From Planctomycetota bacterium (GTDB lineage Bacteria; Planctomycetota; UBA1135; UBA2386), in NCBI GenBank assembly GCA_020638735.1, contig JACKHZ010000011.1:558001-622000 (forward strand): a DNA stretch of 64,000 bases, in the 5' to 3' direction. Position 1 is the first letter of the stretch; every line of letters begins with the position of its first letter. The notes under the pieces were generated by a model. The model searched no databases, was not told the origin of the DNA, and worked only from the letters and a program-made list of their open reading frames with translations. The position numbers and the translations under genes were made by a program. Shown here one piece after another: positions 29,323 to 37,378 of the stretch.

Positions 29323-30046
29323 GGTGCTCCTTCGGGTCGGCGGCCGGCTCGTCGTGTTCGCGCGGCAGCCTGGCGCTCGGCGGCAGCGCCGCCAACGCCA
29401 CCACCGTCGGCTGCACGGCCTGCGCGATCGCGGCCGCCAGCCGCCGCGCACGGGCCTGCAGGTGCGCTGCGACGAGCGTCGCCGGGATCGCCACGAACAG
29501 GCCGAAGATCGTCGTGTAGAGCGCGACCTTGATGCCGGCGGCCAGCGCCTCGCTCGACTCCGACTTGCCGAGGCCCGTCTGCTCGACCGCGGCGAAGGCG
29601 TCGGCGATGCCGAGCACGGTGCCGAGCAGGCCGAGCAGCGGCGCGATGGTCGCGACGAGCACGATGCCCTTGCTGTTGCCACGCAACAGCCGCGCCTCCT
29701 CGTGCAGCCGGTCCTCCATCGCCTTCTCGACGTCGGCGAGCAGGCAGCCGCGACGCCGCAGGCCGGCGGCGAGCACGCGCGCCGCCGGCGCCGACGCGGC
29801 CAGGATGCCGGCCTCGATGACGTCGGCGCGTCCTTCGACGACCTGCTGCGCGGCGTCGAGCACGACCCGCGGCACGACGCGGGCCCGGCGCAGGCTGAGG
29901 TAGCGTTCGAGCGCCAGGCCGACGACGACCACCGAACACAACAGGATCGGCCACATCAACAGCCCGCCGGCGTCGAAGAACTCGCCGATCGTCGCGATGA
30001 CGTTCGGCGCTTGCTGCGGGGACGGGAAGGGGAGCATCGACGACAT
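29312..30046 (-). CDS. MotA/TolQ/ExbB-type proton channel protein
   Basis: A 244-residue protein with three membrane helices: LLMWPILLCSVVVVGLALERYLS (about 29-51), GIVLVATIAPLLGLLGTVLG (about 126-145) and ALYTTIFGLFVAIPATLVAA (about 174-194). The TPLLGLLGTV family motif (here APLLGLLGTVLGI) and the GLF-x-AIPA segment are intact. It is the channel partner of the ExbD-like protein encoded next. It starts three bases after the TPR gene stop. The first Met residues (MSSM) give two possible starts four codons apart. Confidence 0.92.
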   Translation of the reverse strand: MSSMLPFPSPQQAPNVIATIGEFFDAGGLLMWPILLCSVVVVGLALERYLSLRRARVVPRVVLDAAQQVVEGRADVIEAGILAASAPAARVLAAGLRRRGCLLADVEKAMEDRLHEEARLLRGNSKGIVLVATIAPLLGLLGTVLGIADAFAAVEQTGLGKSESSEALAAGIKVALYTTIFGLFVAIPATLVAAHLQARARRLAAAIAQAVQPTVVALAALPPSARLPREHDEPAADPKEHHAA

Positions 30047-30049
30047 GGA

Positions 30050-33000
30050 TCAGCGGTTGTTGAGGTGTTCGGCGGCGGCCTTCGCTTCGGCGCTGCCCTG
30101 GTGTCGTTCGACCAGCTCGGTGAACAGCACCCGTGCCTTGTCCGGCTGCCGCAGCTGCAGGTACAGCTCGCCGGCCTGCAACAGGCCCTGGCGCGCCCAG
30201 GTCGGCTCGGCGTAGAGGATCGGCAGCTTGACGAACGCGTCGACGGCGCCGTTGAGGTCGCCGCGCTGCCGGCGGCTCTCGCCGAGTCGCAGCTGGGCCT
30301 CGGCGGCGAGCGCGCCGTCGCTGAGCTCGGTGACCGTGACGAAGCAGCGCTCGGCGGCCTCGTGTTCACGCCGCGCCAGGCGCGCGCGACCGAGCCACAA
30401 GTTGGCGCGGGCGCGGTCGGCGCGCGCGGCGGGTTCCTCGTGCCCCTCCGCATCGCCGATCACCGGCTGGCGGAGGAACTGCTCGAGCGGCGCGACCGCC
30501 ACCTCCGGCTGGCCCGCGATCAGCGCGCACTCGCCTAGCAGCAGCCGCGCGCGCATCGCGCGTCCGTGCTGCGGCGCACCCTTCAGCAGCTGCTGGCAGC
30601 GCGCCACCGCGCCCTCTGCGTCTTCGAGCTGGCGGCAGCACTCCGCGCCGAAGAACCACGCCTCGCCGCGCAACTCGTCGCCCGTCAGCTGCGCGGTGGC
30701 GTCGAAGTGCTGCCGCGCGCGCTGCAGCAGCTCGCGGCGGGCGCCCGCGTCCGCCGCCGCGTCGGCCGCTTCGAGTTCGCCGAAGCCGAGCCGGTAGAGC
30801 GCCTGCTGCTGCAGGCTGCCCTTCACCGCGGCCAGCGCTGCGGTCGCCGCCGCGAGGTCGGGCGGCGTCTTCGCGAGCGCCGACGTGCCGAGGAACAACC
30901 GCGCTTCGCCGCCCAGTTCGACGTCCTCGGTGGCCTGCGCGACCTCGGCGAACGCGCGCAGCGCCGCGGCCTCGTCGCCGCCGCGCCTGCACGCCCAAGC
31001 CAGCTCGTAGGCGACGCGGTCGCGGTCCGGGTGCGCGCCGTCCCGCAGCAATCGCTCGAACTCGGCGCGCGCCCCCTTCTGATCGCCGCTGCGCGCCAGC
31101 GCGACGCCGAGCGCGTAGCGCAGCTGCGGCGCCTTCTCGTGCTCGCCGAACCGCTGCAGGAACGCGCGGCCGGCGGCGATCGCGTCGGCCCAGCGCGCGC
31201 CGCGGTGGGCCACCGCCGACGCCAGCTCCAGCAGCCCAGCGCGTTCCTCCTCGGCGGCCGGGTGCGCCTGCGCCGCGGCCAGCGCGCTGCGGCAGGCTTC
31301 GTCGTCGCCGAGCTCGAACGCGCACCACGCGCGTCCTGCCAGCGCACGCACCCCGGTGGCGTCCGGCAGCGCGACCAGCTGCGCGAACAGCTTGTCGGCG
31401 CCGGCGAAGTCCCCCTGCTGGTAGGCCAGCTCCGCCTGCTCGGCGACGTCGCGGCTGGCGGCCTCGGCGCCGTCGCGCCCCGTCGTGACGCGGGCCGCGC
31501 GCTGCAGTCGCTTCTGCGCTGCCGCCAGGTCGCCGCGCTGGCGCAGGACGCGGGCGGCGATGCGTTCGGTGCGGTCCAGGAATCGCCCCTCGGCGTGCCG
31601 CGCGAGGTAGCGGTCACAGGCCTGCAGCGCGTCGTCCTGGTCGCCGGCCTCGAACGCGGCCAGCGCCTGCATCGACAGCGCCTCCTCGCGGTCGCCGTCG
31701 TCCTGGTCCTTGGCGATCGCCGCGAACGACTGCGCCGCCGCGGCCTTGTCGCCGAGCAGGTAGCGGCACCACGCCAGCTTCCAGCGCGCCGCGCGCCGGT
31801 GCGCGGCCTGCTGCAGCAGCGGCTCGTAGCGCTTCGCGGCGTCGGCGTAGCGTTGCAGCGCGAACAGGTCCTCGGCGACCGCGAGCTGGGCCAGCACCGC
31901 CGAACGATGCGGCGGCGCGATCTCGAGCACCTGTTCGGCAGCGGCGATCGAGGCCTCGAATCGTCCCAGCCGATGCAGCGCGTGGCAGCGGCCGTAGGCG
32001 GCGTCGCCGCGCAGTTCCGCCGGCGCGTCGTCCGGCACCTGCGCGTAGGCGGCCAAGGCGTCCTCGAAGCGTTCGAGGTTGCTCAGCGCCTCACCGAGGG
32101 CGAACTGCAGCCGCGGCTTGTCGGCAGCCGCGACGCTGGTCAGCGCCTGCTGCAGCTGCGCGACCGCCGCTTGCCCCTCGCCGGTTGCCAGCGCACACAG
32201 CCCGGCCAGCTCGCGCGCCTTCTGCTGCAGCGGGTGCCCGTCCGCGAGCAGCGGCCGCAGCTCGGCGGCCGCGCCCTTGGCGTCGTCGAGCTGGTAGCGA
32301 CACCGCGCGCGCTCCAGCCGCGCTTCGTCGGCGAACGGCGACTGCGGATGTCCGGCGAGCAGGCGGGCGAACGCCTCGAGCGCCGCCGGCTTGTCGCCGC
32401 GGCCAAGCGCGACCCAACCGAGCGCGTAGGCGGCGTCGTCGGCGAACTCGCCGCCGCCCTCGGCCGCGGCCGTCAACGCCTTCGCCGCGCCGCCCCAGTC
32501 CTCGCGCCGCAGCAGCGTGTCGCCGAGCAGGTAGCTGCACTCGTCCCGCGCCGCGTCGTCGCCTGCCGCCTCGCGGGCCGCGGCGAACGCCGTGGCGGCC
32601 TGCGCCAACCGCCCGCGTCGCAGCTCGGCGAAGCCGAGCTGGTAGAGCGCCGGGAACCCGAACGCCTGCGCCTCCCCCTTGGCCAGTCCGGCCGTCGCGG
32701 CGAACGCCGCCGCCGCAGCCTCGTCGTCCCCACGCTCGCGCTGCGCCTCGCCGAGCGCGTAGCGGGCCGCGGCCGCGAGATAGTGCTGCGGCGGCAGCTC
32801 CGCGCACAGCGTACCGAGCTGCTGCGCCGCGCCGTCGTGGTCCCCGCGTTCGTGCAGCAGGGTGCCGAGCCGGTACAGCGCCTCCGCCCGGAGCGGGAAC
32901 TTCGCCCCGCCGCGCTGCACCGCCTGCTGCAGCGCTGCCTGCGCCGGCTCGGGGTGCTGCAACGCCAGCTCGCTCTGCGCCAACCGGTAGTTCGCCTCCG

Positions 33001-33184
33001 CCGCCAAGGCGTGACCGGCGTGGTCGGCGAGGAAGCTCCGGAGGTACTTCGCGGCCTCGTCGTGCAGGCCGCGCTGCTGCAGGCCGAGCGCGACCTGGAA
33101 CGACTCGGGGCGGCGTTCGTCCTGGGCGACGCCGAGCGTCAGCAGGCAAGAGGCGACGAGAACGCGGGCGGCGAGGGCTGGCAT
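30050..33184 (-). CDS. Large exported TPR protein at the head of the ExbBD operon
   Basis: A 1044-residue protein with a signal peptide (MPALAARVLVASCLLTLGVAQ) followed by roughly 25-28 tetratricopeptide repeats to the C-terminus. Examples are ALGLQQRGLHDEAAKYLRSF, YRLGTLLHERGDHDGAAQQL, ARYALGEAQRERGDDEAAAA, AYELAWACRRGGDEAAALRA and ANLWLGRARLARREHEAAER. No enzyme domain is seen, so a periplasmic scaffold is likely, similar in idea to CpoB/YbgF beside TolQR but far longer. A GTG at 33205 would add seven residues; the ATG at 33184 gives a cleaner signal peptide. It is divergent from the GHL10-type gene. Confidence 0.85.
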   Translation of the reverse strand: MPALAARVLVASCLLTLGVAQDERRPESFQVALGLQQRGLHDEAAKYLRSFLADHAGHALAAEANYRLAQSELALQHPEPAQAALQQAVQRGGAKFPLRAEALYRLGTLLHERGDHDGAAQQLGTLCAELPPQHYLAAAARYALGEAQRERGDDEAAAAAFAATAGLAKGEAQAFGFPALYQLGFAELRRGRLAQAATAFAAAREAAGDDAARDECSYLLGDTLLRREDWGGAAKALTAAAEGGGEFADDAAYALGWVALGRGDKPAALEAFARLLAGHPQSPFADEARLERARCRYQLDDAKGAAAELRPLLADGHPLQQKARELAGLCALATGEGQAAVAQLQQALTSVAAADKPRLQFALGEALSNLERFEDALAAYAQVPDDAPAELRGDAAYGRCHALHRLGRFEASIAAAEQVLEIAPPHRSAVLAQLAVAEDLFALQRYADAAKRYEPLLQQAAHRRAARWKLAWCRYLLGDKAAAAQSFAAIAKDQDDGDREEALSMQALAAFEAGDQDDALQACDRYLARHAEGRFLDRTERIAARVLRQRGDLAAAQKRLQRAARVTTGRDGAEAASRDVAEQAELAYQQGDFAGADKLFAQLVALPDATGVRALAGRAWCAFELGDDEACRSALAAAQAHPAAEEERAGLLELASAVAHRGARWADAIAAGRAFLQRFGEHEKAPQLRYALGVALARSGDQKGARAEFERLLRDGAHPDRDRVAYELAWACRRGGDEAAALRAFAEVAQATEDVELGGEARLFLGTSALAKTPPDLAAATAALAAVKGSLQQQALYRLGFGELEAADAAADAGARRELLQRARQHFDATAQLTGDELRGEAWFFGAECCRQLEDAEGAVARCQQLLKGAPQHGRAMRARLLLGECALIAGQPEVAVAPLEQFLRQPVIGDAEGHEEPAARADRARANLWLGRARLARREHEAAERCFVTVTELSDGALAAEAQLRLGESRRQRGDLNGAVDAFVKLPILYAEPTWARQGLLQAGELYLQLRQPDKARVLFTELVERHQGSAEAKAAAEHLNNR

Positions 33185-33402
33185 GGGGGCGTGCGGTATC
33201 GCCACTGCCGTCGAACTATTCGACGCGGGCGGCGCGTCAACGTAGCCCGACCGCCGGCCCGCTGCATCGCCGCGCGAAGGTCACGGAATGTGGCCCGGAC
33301 CACCAACACCGTCGCCGTCGCGCCGAGTCCGCGGGACGATGCGTGAACGTTCGCTGGAAGCCGGCATGATATGGGCGGTTCCGCCTCGGGAGGTCCGTGA
33401 TC
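33185..33402. promoter_or_regulatory. Divergent promoter region between the TPR operon and the GHL10-type lipoprotein
   Basis: These 218 bases separate two divergent genes and must hold both promoters, but I cannot place a -35/-10 pair with confidence. GGGAGG at 33388-33393 is a good ribosome-binding site, nine bases before the ATG at 33403 and only three before a GTG at 33397, which decides in favour of the ATG. Confidence 0.5.
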
Positions 33403-34719
33403 ATGCGACGAACGTACGCCAGTCTCCTCGGTCTGTCCGCGCTGGTGGTCGCGTGCGTGCTGTCCGACCGCGCGGCCCCGCCGCGGCCTCGCGGCGATCG
33501 CGCCGCCGCGGCGCCGGCCTCGGCGTCCACCGATCCGCTTCCGACGCCGGAGGTGCCCGCCGCGAAGACCGACCGCGCACGGCTCGTCGAGTTCCGCGCC
33601 GCGTGGGTGGCGACGGTCGACAACATCGACTTCCCGAGCCGCCCCGGCCTGTCCGCGCGCACGCTCGCCGCCGAGCTCGACGAGATCGTCGATCGCGCCC
33701 GCGCGCTCGGCCTCAACGCGCTGCTGTTCCAGGTGCGCGCCGCCGCCGACGCGTTCTACGAGTCGCCGCTCGAGCCGTGGTCCGAGTGGCTGACCGGCGC
33801 GCAGGGCAAGGCCCCCGAGCGGAACTTCGACCCGCTCGAGTACATCGTCGCGCGCTGCCACCAGCAGGGCCTGCAGCTGCACGCGTGGTTCAACCCGTTC
33901 CGCTGCGCGCACCCGGCCGGCAAGTCCCCCGCCGCCGCCGACCACGTCTCACGGCGCGCGCCGCAGCTGTGCGTGCGCTACGGCAAGTTCGGTTGGATGG
34001 ACCCCGGCCACCCGACCGCGCGCAAGTGGACGCTGGCGGTGATCCAGGACGTCGTGCGCCGCTACGACATCGACGGCGTGCACATCGACGACTACTTCTA
34101 CCCGTACCCGGAGAAGCAGCAGCCGTTCCCGGACGACGCCAGCTGGAAGACGTACCGCGACGATGGCGGGCGCCTCGCTCGCGACGACTGGCGCCGCGCC
34201 AACATCGACGGCTTCGTGCGCGACATGTACACGATGGTGCACGCCGAGAAGCCGTGGCTGATGGTCGGCATCAGCCCGTTCGGCATCGCCCGCCCCGGCG
34301 TGCCGGCCGGCATCGAAGCCGGCCTCGACCAGTACTCGCAGCTCTACGCCGACGTGCCGAAGTGGCTGCGCGAGGGCTGGTGCGACTACCTTTCGCCGCA
34401 GCTGTACTGGCCCATCGACAAGAAGCCGCAGGCGTTCGACGTGCTGCTGCAGTACTGGCACTCGATCAACCCGCGCGGTCGCGCGATCTGGCCAGGCCTC
34501 TACACCAGCGGCATCGCCAGCGACGACAAGAAGTACCGCCCGCTGGAGCTGCGTGACCAGGTGCTGCTGGCCCGACAGCGCGGCGACGACCTGCCGGGGC
34601 ACGTGCACTTCAGCTTCAAGGCGCTGCGCAAGGACGGCCCGAACATCGGCGGTGCCGTGCGCGAGGTCTACGCCGAACGCGCCGAAGTGCCCGAGTTGCC
34701 TTGGCTCGCGCGGCGCTGA
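33403..34719 (+). CDS. GHL10/DUF187-type glycosyl-hydrolase-like lipoprotein
   Basis: A 438-residue lipoprotein. Residues 1-18 form a lipobox signal (LLGLSALVVAC). The family opens with EFRAAWVATVDNIDFPSRPG (about 66-85), then NALLFQVRAAADAFYESPLEPWS, GLQLHAWFNPFRC and VVRRYDIDGVHIDDYFYPYP, whose Asp pair is the likely catalytic region. SPFGIARPG, WCDYLSPQLYWPI and the late GHVHFSFKAL are also typical. Family members hydrolyse peptidoglycan-related or other glycans, so a role at the cell wall or in glycan uptake is plausible. Length and order of motifs are normal. ATG at 33403 is fixed by the GGGAGG site. It converges with ribD. Confidence 0.9.
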   Translation: MRRTYASLLGLSALVVACVLSDRAAPPRPRGDRAAAAPASASTDPLPTPEVPAAKTDRARLVEFRAAWVATVDNIDFPSRPGLSARTLAAELDEIVDRARALGLNALLFQVRAAADAFYESPLEPWSEWLTGAQGKAPERNFDPLEYIVARCHQQGLQLHAWFNPFRCAHPAGKSPAAADHVSRRAPQLCVRYGKFGWMDPGHPTARKWTLAVIQDVVRRYDIDGVHIDDYFYPYPEKQQPFPDDASWKTYRDDGGRLARDDWRRANIDGFVRDMYTMVHAEKPWLMVGISPFGIARPGVPAGIEAGLDQYSQLYADVPKWLREGWCDYLSPQLYWPIDKKPQAFDVLLQYWHSINPRGRAIWPGLYTSGIASDDKKYRPLELRDQVLLARQRGDDLPGHVHFSFKALRKDGPNIGGAVREVYAERAEVPELPWLARR

Positions 34720-34745
34720 ACAGGGCCCCTCGGCGCGGCGCGAAC

Positions 34746-34767
34746 CCGGTCGCCGATCGGCGCCCGG
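34746..34767. terminator. Hairpin between convergent genes
   Basis: CCGG-T-CGCC, loop GATC, GGCG-C-CCGG forms an eight-pair stem with one mismatch (34746-34767). It lies in the 78 bases between the converging GHL10-type and ribD genes and has no T-run, so it may act on either strand as a terminator. Confidence 0.4.
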
Positions 34768-34797
34768 CCCGCTCCCGCCCGGGTGCTCGCGCGGGCG

Positions 34798-35910
34798 TCA
34801 GACGAAGCCGGCGATGCCGATGTCGTCGCCGTACGGCTGGTAGCTGACCTCGCGCAGCTGCCACGCCTCGGCCATGAACGGGCGCCCCTCGCCGGCGACC
34901 GGCGTCGGCGCGTCCTTGCCGCCGATGATCTTCGGCGCGACGAAGGCCAGCACCTGGTCGACGCAGTTCCAGGCGAACATCTGCGCGACGAGCCCGCCGC
35001 CGCCTTCGACCAGCACGCGCCGCAGCCCGCGCCGGCGCAGCTCGCGGAACGCGCGGCCGAGGTGCAGCCGGCGCGGCCCTTCGGCCGTCGGGATGTGCAG
35101 CACCTGCACGCCGAGGTCCTGCAGGTGGCCGCTGCGCCGCGGGTCCACGTCCTCGCTGGCCAGCAGCCAGGTGGGCGCCGTGCGGGCCGTGCGCACGAGG
35201 TTGCTGTCGTCGTCGATCTCGCCGAGCGGGTCGACCACGATGCGGATCGGTTGTTTGCCCTCGACGTGGCGCACGGTCAGTTCGGGGTCGTCGATCTGCG
35301 CCGTGCGGAACCCGACCATCACCGCGCAGCAGCGCGCACGCAGCTCGTGCGTGCGGCGCCGCGCCTCGGGCCCCGAGATCCAACGCGCCTCGCCGGTCGG
35401 CGCCGCCGTCTTGCCGTCGAGGGTCATCGCCCACTTGCACAGCGTCCACGGCCGCTGCAGCTTGAGCGCCTTGCGGAACGGCACGTTGATCGCGTCGCAC
35501 TGCGAAGCGAGCACGCCGTCCACCACCTCGATGCCGGCCTGCTCGAGCACCTCGATGCCGCGGCGGCGGTGCCGCGGGTCGGGATCGAGCGTACCGATCA
35601 CCACCGTCTTGATGCCCGCGGCGACCAGCGCCTGCGCGCACGGCGGCGTCTTCTTGCCGTCCTGGCCCTTGGCCGTCGAGCACGGCTCGAGCGTGACGAT
35701 CGCAGTGTCGGGCTTCGCACCCGCTGCGCGCGCCGCGTCGAGCGCCATCGCCTCGGCGTGGCGGCCGCCGAAGAACTCGTGCCAGCCCTCGGCGACGACC
35801 TCGCCGTCGCGCAACAGCACGCAGCCGACCCGCGGATTGGGCTCCACCTCGTAGCGGCCGCGCTCGGCGAGCTCGAGCGCGCGCCGCATCAAGTCGTCGT
35901 CGACGCTCAC
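34798..35910 (-). CDS. ribD: Bifunctional RibD: diaminohydroxyphosphoribosylaminopyrimidine deaminase / 5-amino-6-uracil reductase
   Basis: RibD performs the second and third steps of riboflavin synthesis. This one has 370 residues. The deaminase zinc site is His51 with catalytic Glu53 (GRHAEAM), Cys77 and Cys91. The two Cys are 13 residues apart (CSTAKGQDGKKTPPC) instead of the usual 8, a five-residue insertion. The reductase half starts at about 145: RPWTLCKWAMTLDGKTA, ARWISGPEARR, VMVGFRTAQIDDPELTVR, LVEGGGGLVAQMF. The GTG start (35908-35910) overlaps the miaB stop as GTGA. No other rib gene is nearby and the overlap leaves no room for an FMN riboswitch. Confidence 0.94.
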   Translation of the reverse strand: MSVDDDLMRRALELAERGRYEVEPNPRVGCVLLRDGEVVAEGWHEFFGGRHAEAMALDAARAAGAKPDTAIVTLEPCSTAKGQDGKKTPPCAQALVAAGIKTVVIGTLDPDPRHRRRGIEVLEQAGIEVVDGVLASQCDAINVPFRKALKLQRPWTLCKWAMTLDGKTAAPTGEARWISGPEARRRTHELRARCCAVMVGFRTAQIDDPELTVRHVEGKQPIRIVVDPLGEIDDDSNLVRTARTAPTWLLASEDVDPRRSGHLQDLGVQVLHIPTAEGPRRLHLGRAFRELRRRGLRRVLVEGGGGLVAQMFAWNCVDQVLAFVAPKIIGGKDAPTPVAGEGRPFMAEAWQLREVSYQPYGDDIGIAGFV

Positions 35911-37334
35911 TGCTCGCCCACCTCGACTGGTCCAGCGCACCGTGCTCCGGCGGCGTCGTGCGCCTGCAGCTCGCCGATGCACGAGTGCGCCAGCGCGGAG
36001 GTCACCCGCACCGGCACATGCTGCCCCAGCAGCTCGAGGTCGTCGCTGGCGAAGTGCACCAGCCGGTGGTGCACGGTGCGGCCCGACAGCCGACCCGCGA
36101 CCTTGCTGGCGCCCTCGACGAGCACCTCGACCGTCTGGCCGACGTGCGCGACGTTGCGCCGCAGGGTCAGCTCTTCCTGCGCCGCGAGCAGCACCTGGTT
36201 GCGCCGTTCCTTCTCGGCCTCGGGCACATCGTCCGGCAGCTCGGCGGCGACCGTGCCGGGCCGCGGCGAGTACTTGAACACGTAGCTCTGCGCGAAGTCG
36301 ACGCGCCGCAGCAGCGCCACCGACTCCTCGAAGTCGGCCTCGGTCTCGCCCGGGTAGCCGACGATGAAGTCGCTGTGCAGCTCGAAGTCCGGCGCGGCGG
36401 CGAGCAGCTGCTCGACGCGTGCCAGATACCGCTCGACGGTGTAGCCGCGGCGCATCGTCTTGAGCACGCGGTTGCTGCCCGACTGCACCGGCAGGTGCAG
36501 GTAGCGCGCCACCTTCGGCAGCTCGGCGAGCGCCGTGATCAGGTCGGGCCCCAGGAAGTTGGGGTGCGAGGTGATGAACGCCAGCCGCCGCAGCGCCGGG
36601 ATCTCGTGCAGCGCGCGCAGCAGCAGCGCCAACGTCGGCTTGCCGGGCAGGTCGCGGCCGTAGGCGTTCACGGTCTGACCGAGCAGGGTGATCTCGGTGA
36701 CCCCGTCGTCGCACAGGCGCTGCGCTTCCTCGACGATGTCGGCGACCGGCCGCGAGATCTCCTCGCCGCGCGTCGTCGGCACGATGCAGTAGGTGCACGG
36801 CATGTTGCAGCCGCGCATGATCGACACGAACGCCTGCGAGCGGTGCGGTCGCACCCGCACGTCGCGCACGATGGTGTCGCCGCTGACGCCGTGGTCGACC
36901 TGCACCACGCCCGCGCCCTGCACCTCGTGTTTGGTGCGCGCCGGTTCGCGCTCGGCCGCGAGCTCGCCGTTCTTGCGCCGCGCCTGCTCGACCGTGCGGT
37001 CGATGTCGCCGAACGCCGACGGCCCGACCACGAGGTCGACGTGCGGCATGCGCGCCAGCAGGTACCGCTTGTGCTCCTGGGCCATGCAGCCGAGCACGCC
37101 GACCACCAGGCCCGGGTCGGTGCGTTTGCGAATGCGCAACTTGCCCAGCTTGGACCAGACCCGGTCCTCGGCATGCTGGCGCACGGAACAGGTGTTGAGC
37201 AGCACCACGTCGGCGTCGGCCTCGGCCGGGGCCGCGACGTAGCCGAGCTGCCGCAACTTGCTCTCCACCAGCTCGCTGTCGAGCTTGTTCATCTGGCAGC
37301 CGTAGCTGGTGAGGTGGTACTTCGGCGCGGTCAT
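35907..37334 (-). CDS. miaB: tRNA-2-methylthio-N6-isopentenyladenosine synthase MiaB
   Basis: A radical-SAM methylthiotransferase modifying A37 of tRNAs. The protein has 475 residues. The N-terminal MTTase domain has the auxiliary cluster Cys13 (YGCQMNKLDSE), Cys49 (LNTCSVR) and Cys83 (LGCMAQ). The SAM cluster is Cys176, Cys180 and Cys183 (RGCNMPCTYCIVPTTRG). The MiaB-type blocks LHLPVQSGSNRVLKTMRRGY and HSDFIVGYPGETEADFE are intact. A C-terminal TRAM domain follows (about 390-455). RimO-specific features are absent, so MiaB is preferred. ATG at 37334 is preferred to the TTG just upstream. ribD is coupled downstream. Confidence 0.95.
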   Translation of the reverse strand: MTAPKYHLTSYGCQMNKLDSELVESKLRQLGYVAAPAEADADVVLLNTCSVRQHAEDRVWSKLGKLRIRKRTDPGLVVGVLGCMAQEHKRYLLARMPHVDLVVGPSAFGDIDRTVEQARRKNGELAAEREPARTKHEVQGAGVVQVDHGVSGDTIVRDVRVRPHRSQAFVSIMRGCNMPCTYCIVPTTRGEEISRPVADIVEEAQRLCDDGVTEITLLGQTVNAYGRDLPGKPTLALLLRALHEIPALRRLAFITSHPNFLGPDLITALAELPKVARYLHLPVQSGSNRVLKTMRRGYTVERYLARVEQLLAAAPDFELHSDFIVGYPGETEADFEESVALLRRVDFAQSYVFKYSPRPGTVAAELPDDVPEAEKERRNQVLLAAQEELTLRRNVAHVGQTVEVLVEGASKVAGRLSGRTVHHRLVHFASDDLELLGQHVPVRVTSALAHSCIGELQAHDAAGARCAGPVEVGEQ

Positions 37335-37378
37335 CAAGGGCCGGGGATTCTACGGACTCGGCGCCGCAACCCAAGCAG

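Noticed and set aside
35897..35945. FMN riboswitch before ribD
   Set aside because: The ribD start overlaps the miaB stop, so no leader exists; no RFN-like elements were seen.
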